The notes beneath the pieces were generated by a model. It was not told the DNA's origin. It did not search any database and saw nothing but the letters and a program-made list of their open reading frames with translations. DNA of 64,000 bases from Bacteroidota bacterium (GTDB lineage: Bacteria; Bacteroidota; Bacteroidia; Bacteroidales; VadinHA17). Shown piece by piece: positions 50,588 to 60,583 of the stretch. Numbering within the stretch: the stretch's first letter is position 1; each line of letters opens with the position of its first letter. Both the position numbers and the translations under genes were made by a program. The stretch covers positions 1-64,000 of the forward strand of contig DRFJ01000056.1 in NCBI GenBank assembly GCA_011050615.1, in the 5' to 3' direction.

Positions 50588-51922
50588 ATGAAAAAAAATG
50601 TTATCATAATTGGTGCTGCGGGCAGAGATTTTCATAATTTCAATACTTATTACCGCGACAATGAAGATTATAATGTAGTTGCTTTCACGGCAGCCCAGAT
50701 CCCTGATATAGAGGGAAGGAAATATCCGACGGAGCTGGCCGGCAGTCTGTATCCCGATGGAATACCGATATATGCTGAGGAAGAACTTCCATCACTTATA
50801 AAAAAGCTCGATGTTGATGACTGTGCCTTTTGTTACAGCGATATCACCTATAACAAGGTGATGTCAGTAAGTGCCATTGTTAATGCTGCAGGTGCAAATT
50901 TTGTTCTCCTGGGGCCCAATAACACCATGGTAAAAAGTACAAAACCGCTAATTGCCGTTGGCGCAATACGTACAGGGTGCGGCAAGAGCCAGACCTCAAG
51001 GAGGGTTATTGAACTGCTCATGGAGAAGGGACTTAAGGTGGTGGCCGTACGGCACCCCATGCCCTATGGTGATCTGAATGCCCAGAAAGTGCAACGGTTT
51101 GCAGAAATCAGTGACCTGGAGAAGCATAAATGCACAATTGAGGAAATGGAAGAATATGAACCTCACGTGGTTCGGGGGAATGTGATTTACGCTGGTGTTG
51201 ACTATGAGGCTATTCTGAGGGAGGCCGAAAAGGATCCCAAAGGTTGTGATGTAATACTTTGGGACGGTGGCAATAACGATTTCCCCTTCTATAAGCCCGA
51301 TCTTACAATTACTGTGACCGATCCACACAGGGCAGGTCATGAACTGAGGTATTACCCCGGAGAAGTAACGCTGAGGCTGGCCGATGTGGTTGTTATCAAC
51401 AAGATGGACAGTTCTGCCCCCGGGGATATTAACACGGTCAGGGAAAGCATCCAGAAAGTAGCTCCGAAAGCTATTGTTATCGATGGAGCTTCTCCGATAA
51501 AAGTTGATAATCCGTTGCTTATTAAAGGAAAGAAAGTGCTGGTTATTGAAGACGGACCAACACTTACCCATGGTGAGATGAAAATTGGCGCCGGAGTGGT
51601 AGCAGCACAGAAATTCGGTGCAGCAGCCCTGGTCGATCCAAGGCCATATACGGTGGGTAAACTGACAGAGACCTTTGAAATATATCCCAATATAGGTACA
51701 TTGCTGCCTGCTATGGGTTATGGAGAACAACAACTCAAAGACCTGGAAGCAACAATCAATAATACCGAATGTGACTCAGTGGTTATCGGAACTCCTATCG
51801 ACCTTAACAGGATAATTAATATCGAGAAGCCCAACACAAGGGTTTACTATGACCTGCAGGAAATAGGATATCCAAACCTTACGGAAGTAATTGATGATTT
51901 TGTGAAGAAACACGGATTATAA
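50588..51922 (+). CDS. Cyclic 2,3-diphosphoglycerate synthetase-like P-loop protein
   Basis: MKKNVIIIGAAGRDFHNFNTYYRDNEDYNVVAFTAAQIPDIEGRKYPTELAG...GAIRTGCGKSQTSRRVIELL...DVILWDGGNNDFPFYKPDLTITVTDPHRAGHELRYYPGEVTLRLADVVVINKMD. Confidence 0.85.
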   Translation: MKKNVIIIGAAGRDFHNFNTYYRDNEDYNVVAFTAAQIPDIEGRKYPTELAGSLYPDGIPIYAEEELPSLIKKLDVDDCAFCYSDITYNKVMSVSAIVNAAGANFVLLGPNNTMVKSTKPLIAVGAIRTGCGKSQTSRRVIELLMEKGLKVVAVRHPMPYGDLNAQKVQRFAEISDLEKHKCTIEEMEEYEPHVVRGNVIYAGVDYEAILREAEKDPKGCDVILWDGGNNDFPFYKPDLTITVTDPHRAGHELRYYPGEVTLRLADVVVINKMDSSAPGDINTVRESIQKVAPKAIVIDGASPIKVDNPLLIKGKKVLVIEDGPTLTHGEMKIGAGVVAAQKFGAAALVDPRPYTVGKLTETFEIYPNIGTLLPAMGYGEQQLKDLEATINNTECDSVVIGTPIDLNRIINIEKPNTRVYYDLQEIGYPNLTEVIDDFVKKHGL

Positions 51923-51932
51923 GAGACTGGTT

Positions 51933-53228
51933 TTACGGTTTTCCCAGTAAGCCGGACATATTCTTCTTATAGGCTTCCACCCCGGGCTGGTCAAAAGGAT
52001 TTACACCGAGGATATAAGCGCTGAGGGCACAGGATATTTCAAAAAAGTACAGAAGCTGGCCCAGGTACCGTTCATTTATCCGGGGTATCTTGATTTTTAT
52101 CACGGGAACACCTCCGGAAACGTGGGCCATTATGGTACCTTCTTCTGCCCTGGCATTAACCTCTGATAACCGTTTGCCTGCTATATAATTGAAGTTATCG
52201 AGGTTATCTTCATCATGGGGTATAAGCAGCTCTGAATTTATTGATGACACCGACAAAACGGTTTCAAACAATATCCTTTTGCCGTCCTGGATATACTGGC
52301 CCAGTGAGTGCAGGTCGGTTGTCAGGTTTGCTGATGCGGGGAAGATCCCTTTGCCGTCTTTTCCTTCACTTTCACCAAAAAGCTGCTTCCACCACTCGCC
52401 TATATAATGAAGCCCGGGCTCATAGTTAACCAACAGCTCAATAAATTTCCCCCTATCGTAAAGAAGATTTCGTACAGAGGCATAAATAAGGGCGGGATTG
52501 GTTTCCGGAGAATTATTATCCCTTGTTTCCTTTGCCATTTCTGCAGCCCCCCTGATCATTTCCTCTATGTCATAGCCTGCAACAGCTATGGGTAAGAGCC
52601 CTGCAGGCGTCAGCACAGAATATCTGCCACCCACATCATCAGGTATAATGAATGATTCATAATCTTCACGGTCGGCGAGCTTCCTTAGAGCCCCCTTGTC
52701 TGAGTCAGTAACGGCAACGATGTGTTTATTGATCCTGCGGCCTTGCATGTTTTCTTCAAGCTGCTTTTTAAGTAACCTGAAGGCTATGGCAGGCTCGGTG
52801 GTCGTACCTGATTTTGAGATTACTATAATATTAAAAACTTTCCCTTCCAGGTAAGTCATCAGCTTGTAGTGATAATCCTCACTTATGTTCTGTCCGGCAA
52901 ACAGTACTTCATGTTTCCTGTCCTTATTATCCTGTTGAATAAAGTCATCAAGAGAGTCAATCACTGATTTAGACCCGAGATAAGATCCTCCTATGCCTGT
53001 TACAACAGTTATATCAGCCTGTTCCCTTAGCCTGCCAGCTACCTTGTTTATTTTTTCCGCCTTCTTCACTGACTCTTCGGGGAGATTAAGCCAGCCGGTA
53101 AAAGTATTCCCTGCACCCGTCCTGTTTATAAGTTCTTCATAATGGATAACTGATGTCCCGGCTTTTTGTGCAATCTCCCCGGCGGTGATAAAACTCAGGC
53201 AACTGGTGTAATCAATGCTAATGTTCAT
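51933..53228 (-). CDS. pgi: Glucose-6-phosphate isomerase
   Basis: VVTGIGGSYLGSKSVIDSL; VISKSGTTTEPAIAFRLLKKQLEE; GGRYSVLTPAGLLPIAVAGYD; NPFDQPGVEAYKKNM. Confidence 0.97.
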   Translation of the reverse strand: MNISIDYTSCLSFITAGEIAQKAGTSVIHYEELINRTGAGNTFTGWLNLPEESVKKAEKINKVAGRLREQADITVVTGIGGSYLGSKSVIDSLDDFIQQDNKDRKHEVLFAGQNISEDYHYKLMTYLEGKVFNIIVISKSGTTTEPAIAFRLLKKQLEENMQGRRINKHIVAVTDSDKGALRKLADREDYESFIIPDDVGGRYSVLTPAGLLPIAVAGYDIEEMIRGAAEMAKETRDNNSPETNPALIYASVRNLLYDRGKFIELLVNYEPGLHYIGEWWKQLFGESEGKDGKGIFPASANLTTDLHSLGQYIQDGKRILFETVLSVSSINSELLIPHDEDNLDNFNYIAGKRLSEVNARAEEGTIMAHVSGGVPVIKIKIPRINERYLGQLLYFFEISCALSAYILGVNPFDQPGVEAYKKNMSGLLGKP

Positions 53229-53233
53229 AATTT

Positions 53234-54232
53234 CTACTTTAATATTTCTATAAGTTTTCTGAATTCATCTGCCGGATCCGCTTTTTGATATAATATCCTG
53301 TAAACAGAATCAGCGATAGGAATATCCACTTTTAATTTCCTGCTAATTTTATTTATACAATCGGAGGCATAATAACCTTCTGCCACCATTTCCATCTCCA
53401 TCAGTGTGAATTTTACCGAATAGCCTCTTCCTATCATATTCCCGAACATCCTGTTACGGCTGAATTTCGAATAGGCCGTAACAAGAAGGTCCCCGAGATA
53501 AGGGGAGCTGTTAAAATCGCGTTCGTTCCGGTAAACAGCCTTTATAAACCTGCACATTTCATTGGCTGCATTCGACAGCAGCACGGCAAGGAAATTATCA
53601 CCATAGCCCAGACCATCTGCCATACCGGCAGCCATGGCATAAATATTTTTTATCACTGCCGCATATTCTGTTCCCTGTATGTCATCTGAGATGATTGTCT
53701 TAAGGTAGTGATTACTGAGCAGGCGTGAGACTTTTTCAGCTGCTGATTTTCCCCGGGAGGCAATGGTAAGATAGGTTAACTTCTCCATGGCGATTTCTTC
53801 AGAATGAGTAGGGCCGGTAAGCACAACCATTTTTTTTACAGGTATATGAAGCCTTTTCTGGAAGTAATCGCCAACGATATAATTATCTTCAGGTACTATT
53901 CCCTTTATTGCAGTGCAGATAATTTTTCCTGATATATCCAGTCTTAATCCGGCAAGACTTTTTTTCAGGTAGGCAGAGGGGATAACGAAAACAAGAATAT
54001 CAGCCATGCCGGCAGCTTCATTAATATCCGTGGTCATAAAAAGTTTGCTGCTGTTGAGATTGACAGTACTGAGGTATCTTGGGTTGTGCCTGTATTGCCT
54101 TATATGTTCTATGATTTCCCTTTCCCGGATATACCAGGCTATACCATCAGCATTGGAGCTGAACATTTTTACCAGTGCTGTTGCCCAACTGCCTGATCCC
54201 AGCACCGCAACTTCCGCTTGTGTTTTACCCAT
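53234..54232 (-). CDS. gpsA: Glycerol-3-phosphate dehydrogenase (NAD(P)+)
   Basis: AVLGSGSWATALVKMFSSN; VVLTGPTHSEEIAM; AAVIKNIYAMAAGMADGLGYGDN. Confidence 0.95.
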   Translation of the reverse strand: MGKTQAEVAVLGSGSWATALVKMFSSNADGIAWYIREREIIEHIRQYRHNPRYLSTVNLNSSKLFMTTDINEAAGMADILVFVIPSAYLKKSLAGLRLDISGKIICTAIKGIVPEDNYIVGDYFQKRLHIPVKKMVVLTGPTHSEEIAMEKLTYLTIASRGKSAAEKVSRLLSNHYLKTIISDDIQGTEYAAVIKNIYAMAAGMADGLGYGDNFLAVLLSNAANEMCRFIKAVYRNERDFNSSPYLGDLLVTAYSKFSRNRMFGNMIGRGYSVKFTLMEMEMVAEGYYASDCINKISRKLKVDIPIADSVYRILYQKADPADEFRKLIEILK

Positions 54233-54278
54233 GCCTGAAGATTTGCATAAAGGTAATCATTGCTTATAAAAACAAATA

Positions 54279-54306
54279 GCAGGAGCACTTAAATTTGTGC
54301 TCCTGC
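54279..54306 (-). terminator. Intrinsic terminator downstream of the DUF2807 gene
   Basis: GCAGGAGCAC-TTAAATTT-GTGCTCCTGC, 10-bp perfect stem, with a TATTTGTTTTTA tract following on the minus strand. Confidence 0.8.
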
Positions 54307-54365
54307 CTGAATAATTTAAATGTATTAAAATATATAGTGAAGCCGGTGAAACGGTATAAGGAATG

Positions 54366-55088
54366 CTATTTTTTCACTACATCACCCCCACTGGAAGATC
54401 TGGCGTCAACATATTTAGGATTGCCATAATAATATATATCACCGGCACTGCTTGCCCTTGCTTTAAGACGTTCGCTTACGGTAATTTTTATATCCCCTGC
54501 GCTTGAAGAAGAAAGTTCTGCTTCCTTCACTTCAAGATTATAAGCATTGATATCACCGGCACTGCTTGCTGAGGCTTCAACAAAATCAGCTTTCCCTTTC
54601 AGGATAATATCCCCTGCGCTGCTTGTTCTCAGCGATAATTTTTTTGCATAAACCTCCAGCTTGACGTCACCTGAACTGGTGGCTGAAATTTTCAGGCTCT
54701 CAGTTGTGACGGGTGTCTCTCCAATTATATCGCCGGCACTTGATGTGGATAAATAGTCAACATCTTTCATGGTGACATAAACCTTCATCATTTTAGCCCT
54801 GCGTATGTTTACATCATCGGGATAAATATGCAAAATGCCATCTTTAATTTCTGTAACAATATATTCAAGAAGGTTTTCATCGGCCTCAACCACTATCCTG
54901 TGGCTGGAGCCTTGATTCAGATAAACATCAATGGCCGAGCTGGTTGTAACACCGGTAAATACAGTTGCCTTTCTCTCCTCTTTCTTCACATTCCCGTTAC
55001 CTGTGACCCTGTTTCCCCATTGGGCATCGGCACATGCTACCGTCATAACGCATAAGGATGCGATCATTAATAATTTCAGGTTTTTCAT
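54366..55088 (-). CDS. DUF2807 (head GIN domain) exported protein
   Basis: Signal peptide; repeated SSAGD/SSGD motifs within a predicted beta-helix-like fold, typical of DUF2807. Confidence 0.88.
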   Translation of the reverse strand: MKNLKLLMIASLCVMTVACADAQWGNRVTGNGNVKKEERKATVFTGVTTSSAIDVYLNQGSSHRIVVEADENLLEYIVTEIKDGILHIYPDDVNIRRAKMMKVYVTMKDVDYLSTSSAGDIIGETPVTTESLKISATSSGDVKLEVYAKKLSLRTSSAGDIILKGKADFVEASASSAGDINAYNLEVKEAELSSSSAGDIKITVSERLKARASSAGDIYYYGNPKYVDARSSSGGDVVKK

Positions 55089-55206
55089 TTCTGATACTTT
55101 TTGTTTGACTTGTTTATTCTAAAGACTCTGAAATTTGTATGATGATGCATATGAGGATTGTTAATCCGGATACTGAATAAGGATCCGTCTAAGTCTTCAA
55201 AAAAAG

Positions 55207-55229
55207 GCCGTCTCGGTTTTTGAGACGGC
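55207..55229 (-). terminator. Intrinsic terminator downstream of the superoxide dismutase gene
   Basis: GCCGTCTC-GGTTTTT-GAGACGGC, 8-bp perfect stem, followed on the minus strand by CTTTTTTTG. Confidence 0.85.
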
Positions 55230-55262
55230 TCCTTCGGAATAATTATTTTTTAAGACCCTGGT

Positions 55263-55991
55263 CTACAGGCTCAGTGCTTTTTCAAAACGTTTGTTTACCT
55301 CGTCCCAGTTAATCACATTCCGGAATGCTGATATATAATCAGGTCTTTTGTTCTGGTATTTAAGGTAATAGGCATGTTCCCAGACATCAAGGGTCAGCAG
55401 TGGGGTGCCTCTTAATTCAGACACATCCATAAGTGGATTATCCTGGTTTGCCGTGCTGCCAGCAAAAAGTTTTTTATTGGCATCCATAACAAGCCATGTC
55501 CAGCCACTGCCAAAGCGTGTTGCAGCAGCATTATTGAATTCATCACGGAATTTCTCCCATGAACCGAAATTTTCATCTATGGCTTTCTTCAGCTTTGATG
55601 ATGGCTCAGATTTATCCGGGCTCATATTATTCCAGAAAAGGGTGTGGTTATAATAGCATCCTCCGTTATTCCTTATAGCTGCTGAAAGCTTTGATACCTT
55701 TGAGAATACCTGTGATAAGGGAGTTGATTCGTGATCGCTGCCTTTTATTGCAGCAAGATACCTGGTATAACATCCGCTGTGATGCCTGTCATAATGTATC
55801 TCCATTGTCATCTTATCAATATAGGGTTCGGGGGCATCATATGCATATGGCAGTTCAGGGAATTCATGGCCTTTGAATTCACCGTTTTTATCTATAGAAA
55901 AATCAAATACCGGAGTAGCAAGAAGTTCGGCGGGAATAGCCATTATTACTGCTCCCAGTCCTACTGTGCTTAAAAATTTTCTTCTTTCCAT
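55263..55991 (-). CDS. Fe/Mn superoxide dismutase with N-terminal Tat-like signal peptide
   Basis: MERRKFLSTVGLGAVIMAIPAELLATP (RRKFL twin-arginine motif), then ELPYAYDAPEPYIDKMTMEIHYDRHHSGCYTRY...FGSGWTWLV...LLTLDVWEHAYYLKYQNKRPDYI. Confidence 0.94.
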   Translation of the reverse strand: MERRKFLSTVGLGAVIMAIPAELLATPVFDFSIDKNGEFKGHEFPELPYAYDAPEPYIDKMTMEIHYDRHHSGCYTRYLAAIKGSDHESTPLSQVFSKVSKLSAAIRNNGGCYYNHTLFWNNMSPDKSEPSSKLKKAIDENFGSWEKFRDEFNNAAATRFGSGWTWLVMDANKKLFAGSTANQDNPLMDVSELRGTPLLTLDVWEHAYYLKYQNKRPDYISAFRNVINWDEVNKRFEKALSL

Positions 55992-56095
55992 AGTTTATAG
56001 TTTTTATTTTACTAACAAACTACTGGGAAGAATGTATATATATGGAATATTGGAACCGAACCTTTATTTCCCGGGGCTCGGTTCCAGTTTTCATT

Positions 56096-59000
56096 TTATT
56101 TCTTTATTTCAAAATAAGCAGGTCTTTTCCAACGTACTGGTGCTTCCGGTTCCTTTTTGAGTTCAATCCCTTCTGTTTCGACAAGCCTGAGGGCTTCTTC
56201 AATAGCTTTCAGCAGCTGGGGATCATTACCCTTTGCCTCTTCGGCAGGGTCCTGCAATACATGAATATCGGGCGCTATTCCAACAGCTTCAACAGCCCAT
56301 TCGCCATTGGTATCGAAGAATCCGCCCCTGGGAGCTACCATACGGCCGCCATCAATAAAGGGTGGTGTATCCCATGTCCCTACCAGGCCACCCCAGGTAC
56401 GTGTGCCAATAAGCGGGCCAATACCTTTCTTTTTGAACATGTACGGCATGAGATCACCACCCGATCCGGCCCTTTCATTTATTATCATAACCTTTGGGCC
56501 CCACAGACCTGCCATAGGTGTTGTGAAAGGCCTCCTGTCAGGGGTCTTTGAATTGAAATAGCCCAGGAGGTCACGGGAGAGAATATCGATTATATAATCG
56601 GCTGCCGAGCCTCCGCCATTATTCCTTTCGTCGATTATCGCTCCTTTTTTGTCCTGCTGGGCAAAGAAATAACGGTTAAAATACTCATATCCGCCTCTTC
56701 CGGTGTTGGGAAGCCAGACATATGCCAGCTTTCCTCCTGATAATGAATCAACCAGCTTCCTGTTACTCTCTACCCAGTCGGCTGTCCTGAGACCGGATTC
56801 ACGGGGCACCGGTATCACCGTTATTTGCCGGGAGTTATTGCCGGAAGGATTATCGGCTACAGTAAGTATTGTATGTATTCCGGCTGTGCCTTCAAAGTAC
56901 ATGTAAATATTATCTGTAGCCCTGACCTCCTTACCGTTTACCTTTATAATATAGTCTCCTTCATTTACCTTCATCCCTGGTTGGGCCAGTGGCCCCCTCA
57001 GATTTGGATTCCAGTCCTCCCCGGTATAAATTTTCTTAATATAAAACCTCTTATCCCGTATTCCGTAATCTGCTCCAAGCAGGCCAACAGGTACCCTTTC
57101 AATATCCGGGAAGTCACCACCGCGTGTGTAGGAATGTCCCACCGCAACTTCTCCACCAAGTATATCAATGATATAGTTCAGTTCGGAACGGTGTCTTACA
57201 TGATCGACCCACGGTTCATACCATTCATAAACCTTATCCCACGGTGCACCATGCACATTGTCGACATAGAGGAAATCCCTCTGGTAACGCCATCCTTCCC
57301 TGAAAATTTGTTTCCATTCTTTTACCGGGTCAATTCTTAGACTTATCCCTGCCAGCTTAAGATTTTCCTCTCCCTGGCCTTTCACCGGGCTTTTCGTTGA
57401 TGCAATGGCCCAGTTGTTACCCGATCGGTAAAGAATACTTGATTTATCTGCCGATATGCTTGCATAGGAGATATTCTTAATGAATTCCACAGCTTTCTTT
57501 TCACCTAAGTCATATTTGTGAAGAGTGATACTTCTTTCCCCCTGAGGGATTTCTGAAATGAAAACAGTATTCTCCGGACCGGGCAGGAGGGATGGGTAAT
57601 TCCTGTCGGGCATATCAATGGCAATAATCCTTTCAGCTATATTTTCAGGATCTATCTTTACTATTATTTCTTCTTTTACCTTATCTGTTTCATCCTGTTT
57701 ACCTCCTTTTTTAGGCTTGACTGCCTCTTTGTCACCCACCTGCTTTTCTTCTGCTTTTTCTTCATCACTTTCAGGAAGGAAGGGGTTTTCGGCTTCTTCC
57801 GAAAGGAGGATCATATACACTGACCTTGTGGTGACAATATCATATCCGCTCATATCCAGCCATCCTGTTGCCAGACCGTAATTTGTGCTGGCAAGGAAGT
57901 ACAGGTATTTTCCTGACTCATCCCATACGGGACTGATGGCATCGGCCATTCCGTCTGTTAACATATGCCTGCTGCCGGTTTCAATATTATATACAAATAT
58001 TGCCTTGTACTGGTTACCAAGCAGTTTGGCATAGGCTATCCATTTACTGTCGGGCGACCATACGGGGTTCATTGTCCTGTCAGGGTGAGCATAGGTATCT
58101 GAATCAGCAATTTTCACCCTGCCTGTTTCCAGATTTATGTAGTGAAGTTTATAATGTGTATCAGTAAAAGCTATATATTTTGCATCAGGCGACCATGCCG
58201 GTCTGAAGAAGAAAGAAGGATCAGGGATAGTGTATATTTTCTTTCCTGACATGCCATCCTGGTCAGATACAACAAGCTGATACTCCCCGCTTTCGTCGCT
58301 GAACCATGCCACCTTATCTCCTTTCGGGGACCATACGGGGTACCTGTCAGCTGCTCCGGGAGTATTTGTAATGTTTCTCCAGCTTCCTTTTTCCCTTGGA
58401 ACGCTTATTATCTCACCTCGATATTCAAATATTGCTCTTTTCCCTGTTGATGACAATTCTGCATTGCTCAGGTCCCTTGGCTGTACATCTTCCCACCGTA
58501 TCCTGGACCAGTGGAAATCTCCTTTAACATTTATTTCCAGTGTTTCGGTTTCATCCGTCTCAGGCTTGAGTATATGAAGCAGGCCACCCTGTTCATAGAT
58601 TATTTTATCTTCACCGGCATCAAGACTTTTCACGTCAAAGTTGTCATGATAAGTATGCTGCTTGAGGTCTTTTGTATTAATATCATAGGACCAGATATTT
58701 GAAGCGAAGTCTCTTTCCGAGAGGAAGAAAACCCTGGTGCCAAACCACACAGGGTTCATATGTCTTTCATTATCAACCCGTGGTGTTTGTTCGAGGCTCA
58801 GGGTTTCCATATCCACAATCCATATGGGTTGTGCCTGTCCACCCCTGTAATTGCGCCATTCGGGATCCCAGAAGGTAATGGGAGTGTAGGCCAGGTAACG
58901 GCCGTCGGGCGATACTTCCCCGTAGGCAGATCGTACCACCGGCAGGGGTTCGGGCATCCCCCCTTCAATTGAAACAGTATACAGCCTGTTTGACTTTGTT

Positions 59001-59386
59001 GGCATGCCTTCCCTCCCCGAACTGAATATTATGTTCTTGCCATCCGGCATCCACCCCTGTACCTTGTCAGCACCCGGGTGAAAGGTAAGACGTTCGGGCT
59101 CTCCCCCTTCAGCGGGTATGAGGAAGACGTCGGTATTCCCGTCGTAATCACCCGTGAAGGCTATCATCTTACCATCCGGGGAAAAGTGAGGTTCTGTTTC
59201 TGCTCCAACTGATGACGTTAACCTGTGGGCATCACCACCTTCAGCATTGCACAGCCACAGGTCGTTAGCATAGACGAACACTATGTTGTTTCCACTTATT
59301 GTCGGTTGCCTGAGAAGCATCGTTCCCTGTGCATTTACAATCAGTCCTGTTAGCAGGATAACGAGGATAATAGAGAGTCGTTTCAT
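56096..59386 (-). CDS. Tricorn protease-like / S41 family peptidase with beta-propeller and PDZ domains
   Basis: Signal peptide; repeated SPDGKMIAFTGDYDG / WSPDSKWIAYAK propeller blades; PDZ region PGMKVNEGDYIIKVNGKEV; S41 core GAIIDERNNGGGSAADYIIDIL...INERAGSGGDLMPYMFKKKGIGPLIGTRTWGG. Confidence 0.95.
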   Translation of the reverse strand: MKRLSIILVILLTGLIVNAQGTMLLRQPTISGNNIVFVYANDLWLCNAEGGDAHRLTSSVGAETEPHFSPDGKMIAFTGDYDGNTDVFLIPAEGGEPERLTFHPGADKVQGWMPDGKNIIFSSGREGMPTKSNRLYTVSIEGGMPEPLPVVRSAYGEVSPDGRYLAYTPITFWDPEWRNYRGGQAQPIWIVDMETLSLEQTPRVDNERHMNPVWFGTRVFFLSERDFASNIWSYDINTKDLKQHTYHDNFDVKSLDAGEDKIIYEQGGLLHILKPETDETETLEINVKGDFHWSRIRWEDVQPRDLSNAELSSTGKRAIFEYRGEIISVPREKGSWRNITNTPGAADRYPVWSPKGDKVAWFSDESGEYQLVVSDQDGMSGKKIYTIPDPSFFFRPAWSPDAKYIAFTDTHYKLHYINLETGRVKIADSDTYAHPDRTMNPVWSPDSKWIAYAKLLGNQYKAIFVYNIETGSRHMLTDGMADAISPVWDESGKYLYFLASTNYGLATGWLDMSGYDIVTTRSVYMILLSEEAENPFLPESDEEKAEEKQVGDKEAVKPKKGGKQDETDKVKEEIIVKIDPENIAERIIAIDMPDRNYPSLLPGPENTVFISEIPQGERSITLHKYDLGEKKAVEFIKNISYASISADKSSILYRSGNNWAIASTKSPVKGQGEENLKLAGISLRIDPVKEWKQIFREGWRYQRDFLYVDNVHGAPWDKVYEWYEPWVDHVRHRSELNYIIDILGGEVAVGHSYTRGGDFPDIERVPVGLLGADYGIRDKRFYIKKIYTGEDWNPNLRGPLAQPGMKVNEGDYIIKVNGKEVRATDNIYMYFEGTAGIHTILTVADNPSGNNSRQITVIPVPRESGLRTADWVESNRKLVDSLSGGKLAYVWLPNTGRGGYEYFNRYFFAQQDKKGAIIDERNNGGGSAADYIIDILSRDLLGYFNSKTPDRRPFTTPMAGLWGPKVMIINERAGSGGDLMPYMFKKKGIGPLIGTRTWGGLVGTWDTPPFIDGGRMVAPRGGFFDTNGEWAVEAVGIAPDIHVLQDPAEEAKGNDPQLLKAIEEALRLVETEGIELKKEPEAPVRWKRPAYFEIKK

Positions 59387-59528
59387 GAGTAATGGATTTT
59401 AAATAAAATTTATATTATGCTGTTCTGTGTTTTCCCCCGGAGTTATTTAAAAGAATATAAATATAAATAATATGGCTAATTTATTTAACTTGACCGGGGA
59501 ATATAAGTGTTAATAAAATGAAACGAGC

Positions 59529-60524
59529 ATGAATAAATCAGATTTGATATTAGACTGCCTGAAGGAGATACCCGTGCTTGAAATGTCAATCCTGCCTACT
59601 CCACTGCACAGGCTTAATAATATGAGTGCCAGACTGTCAATCGATCTCTACTGCAAGCGGGATGATCTTACCGCTTTTGCTTTTGGTGGTAACAAGACAA
59701 GAAAACTGGATTACCTGGTAATGGATGCTATCAGCACCGGTTATGACTCCCTTATAAGCTTCGGCGCCGTTCAATCAAACTGGTGCAGGATGACAGCAAC
59801 GGCAGGCAGTGTTAACGGTCTGGATGTTTTTCTTGTACTGTCAGGTGAAAAACCCGGAAAAGAGACGTCAAATCTTCTGCTGGACAGGCTTGCAGGTGCG
59901 AATATTACATTTATTGAAAGCACGGAGAGGGATGATATAATAAAGGAGGTTAACAAAAAGATCCTGGAATTGAAAAATAAGGGAAGGAAACCGTATTATA
60001 TGCCTGTCGGGGGTTCTGTGGCAAGGGGATCACTGGGATATATCAGGGCTATGGCTGAAATAATGGAATATTCAGAGACCAGTGGTGTTGATTTCCGGGA
60101 AATTATTTTGGCTTCAGGCTCGGCCGGTACCCAGGCAGGCCTTTTGGCAGGCCAGGTAATCTGTGGATGGCAGGGGCACATAAGAGGGATGGCAGTGTCA
60201 AGACCCAGGGATGAACAGGAGCAGATAGTGCTTGAAATAGCAAGGGACAGCCTCGATTTTATTGGCTATGAATATGAAGAACAAAGCTTGACTTCCGGGA
60301 TTCATGTGGATGACAGCTACCTTGGCGATGGTTACCGTCTCATTACTCCCGGATGCCGTCAGGCCATACAGGACTTTGTCCGCTATGAGGGCATCTTCCT
60401 GGACGAAGTATATACGGGCAAGGCTGCTGCCGGGCTTATCGATTATGCAAAAAAGGGAAAATTTTCATCCCAGGAACCTGTCCTCTTCATACACACAGGA
60501 GGCAGTGTACAGCTCTTCGAGTAA
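59529..60524 (+). CDS. ACC deaminase/D-cysteine desulfhydrase family PLP-dependent enzyme
   Basis: PTPLHRLNNMSARLSIDLYCKRDDLTAFAFGGNKTRKLDYLVMDA; FGAVQSNWCRMTATAGSVNGLD; ILASGSAGTQAGLLAG. Confidence 0.9.
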   Translation: MNKSDLILDCLKEIPVLEMSILPTPLHRLNNMSARLSIDLYCKRDDLTAFAFGGNKTRKLDYLVMDAISTGYDSLISFGAVQSNWCRMTATAGSVNGLDVFLVLSGEKPGKETSNLLLDRLAGANITFIESTERDDIIKEVNKKILELKNKGRKPYYMPVGGSVARGSLGYIRAMAEIMEYSETSGVDFREIILASGSAGTQAGLLAGQVICGWQGHIRGMAVSRPRDEQEQIVLEIARDSLDFIGYEYEEQSLTSGIHVDDSYLGDGYRLITPGCRQAIQDFVRYEGIFLDEVYTGKAAAGLIDYAKKGKFSSQEPVLFIHTGGSVQLFE

Positions 60525-60583
60525 GCAGCCATTCATATATTCCAATATTCCGTTGCTTTTATACCGGTTTCTCAGAGGCTTTT

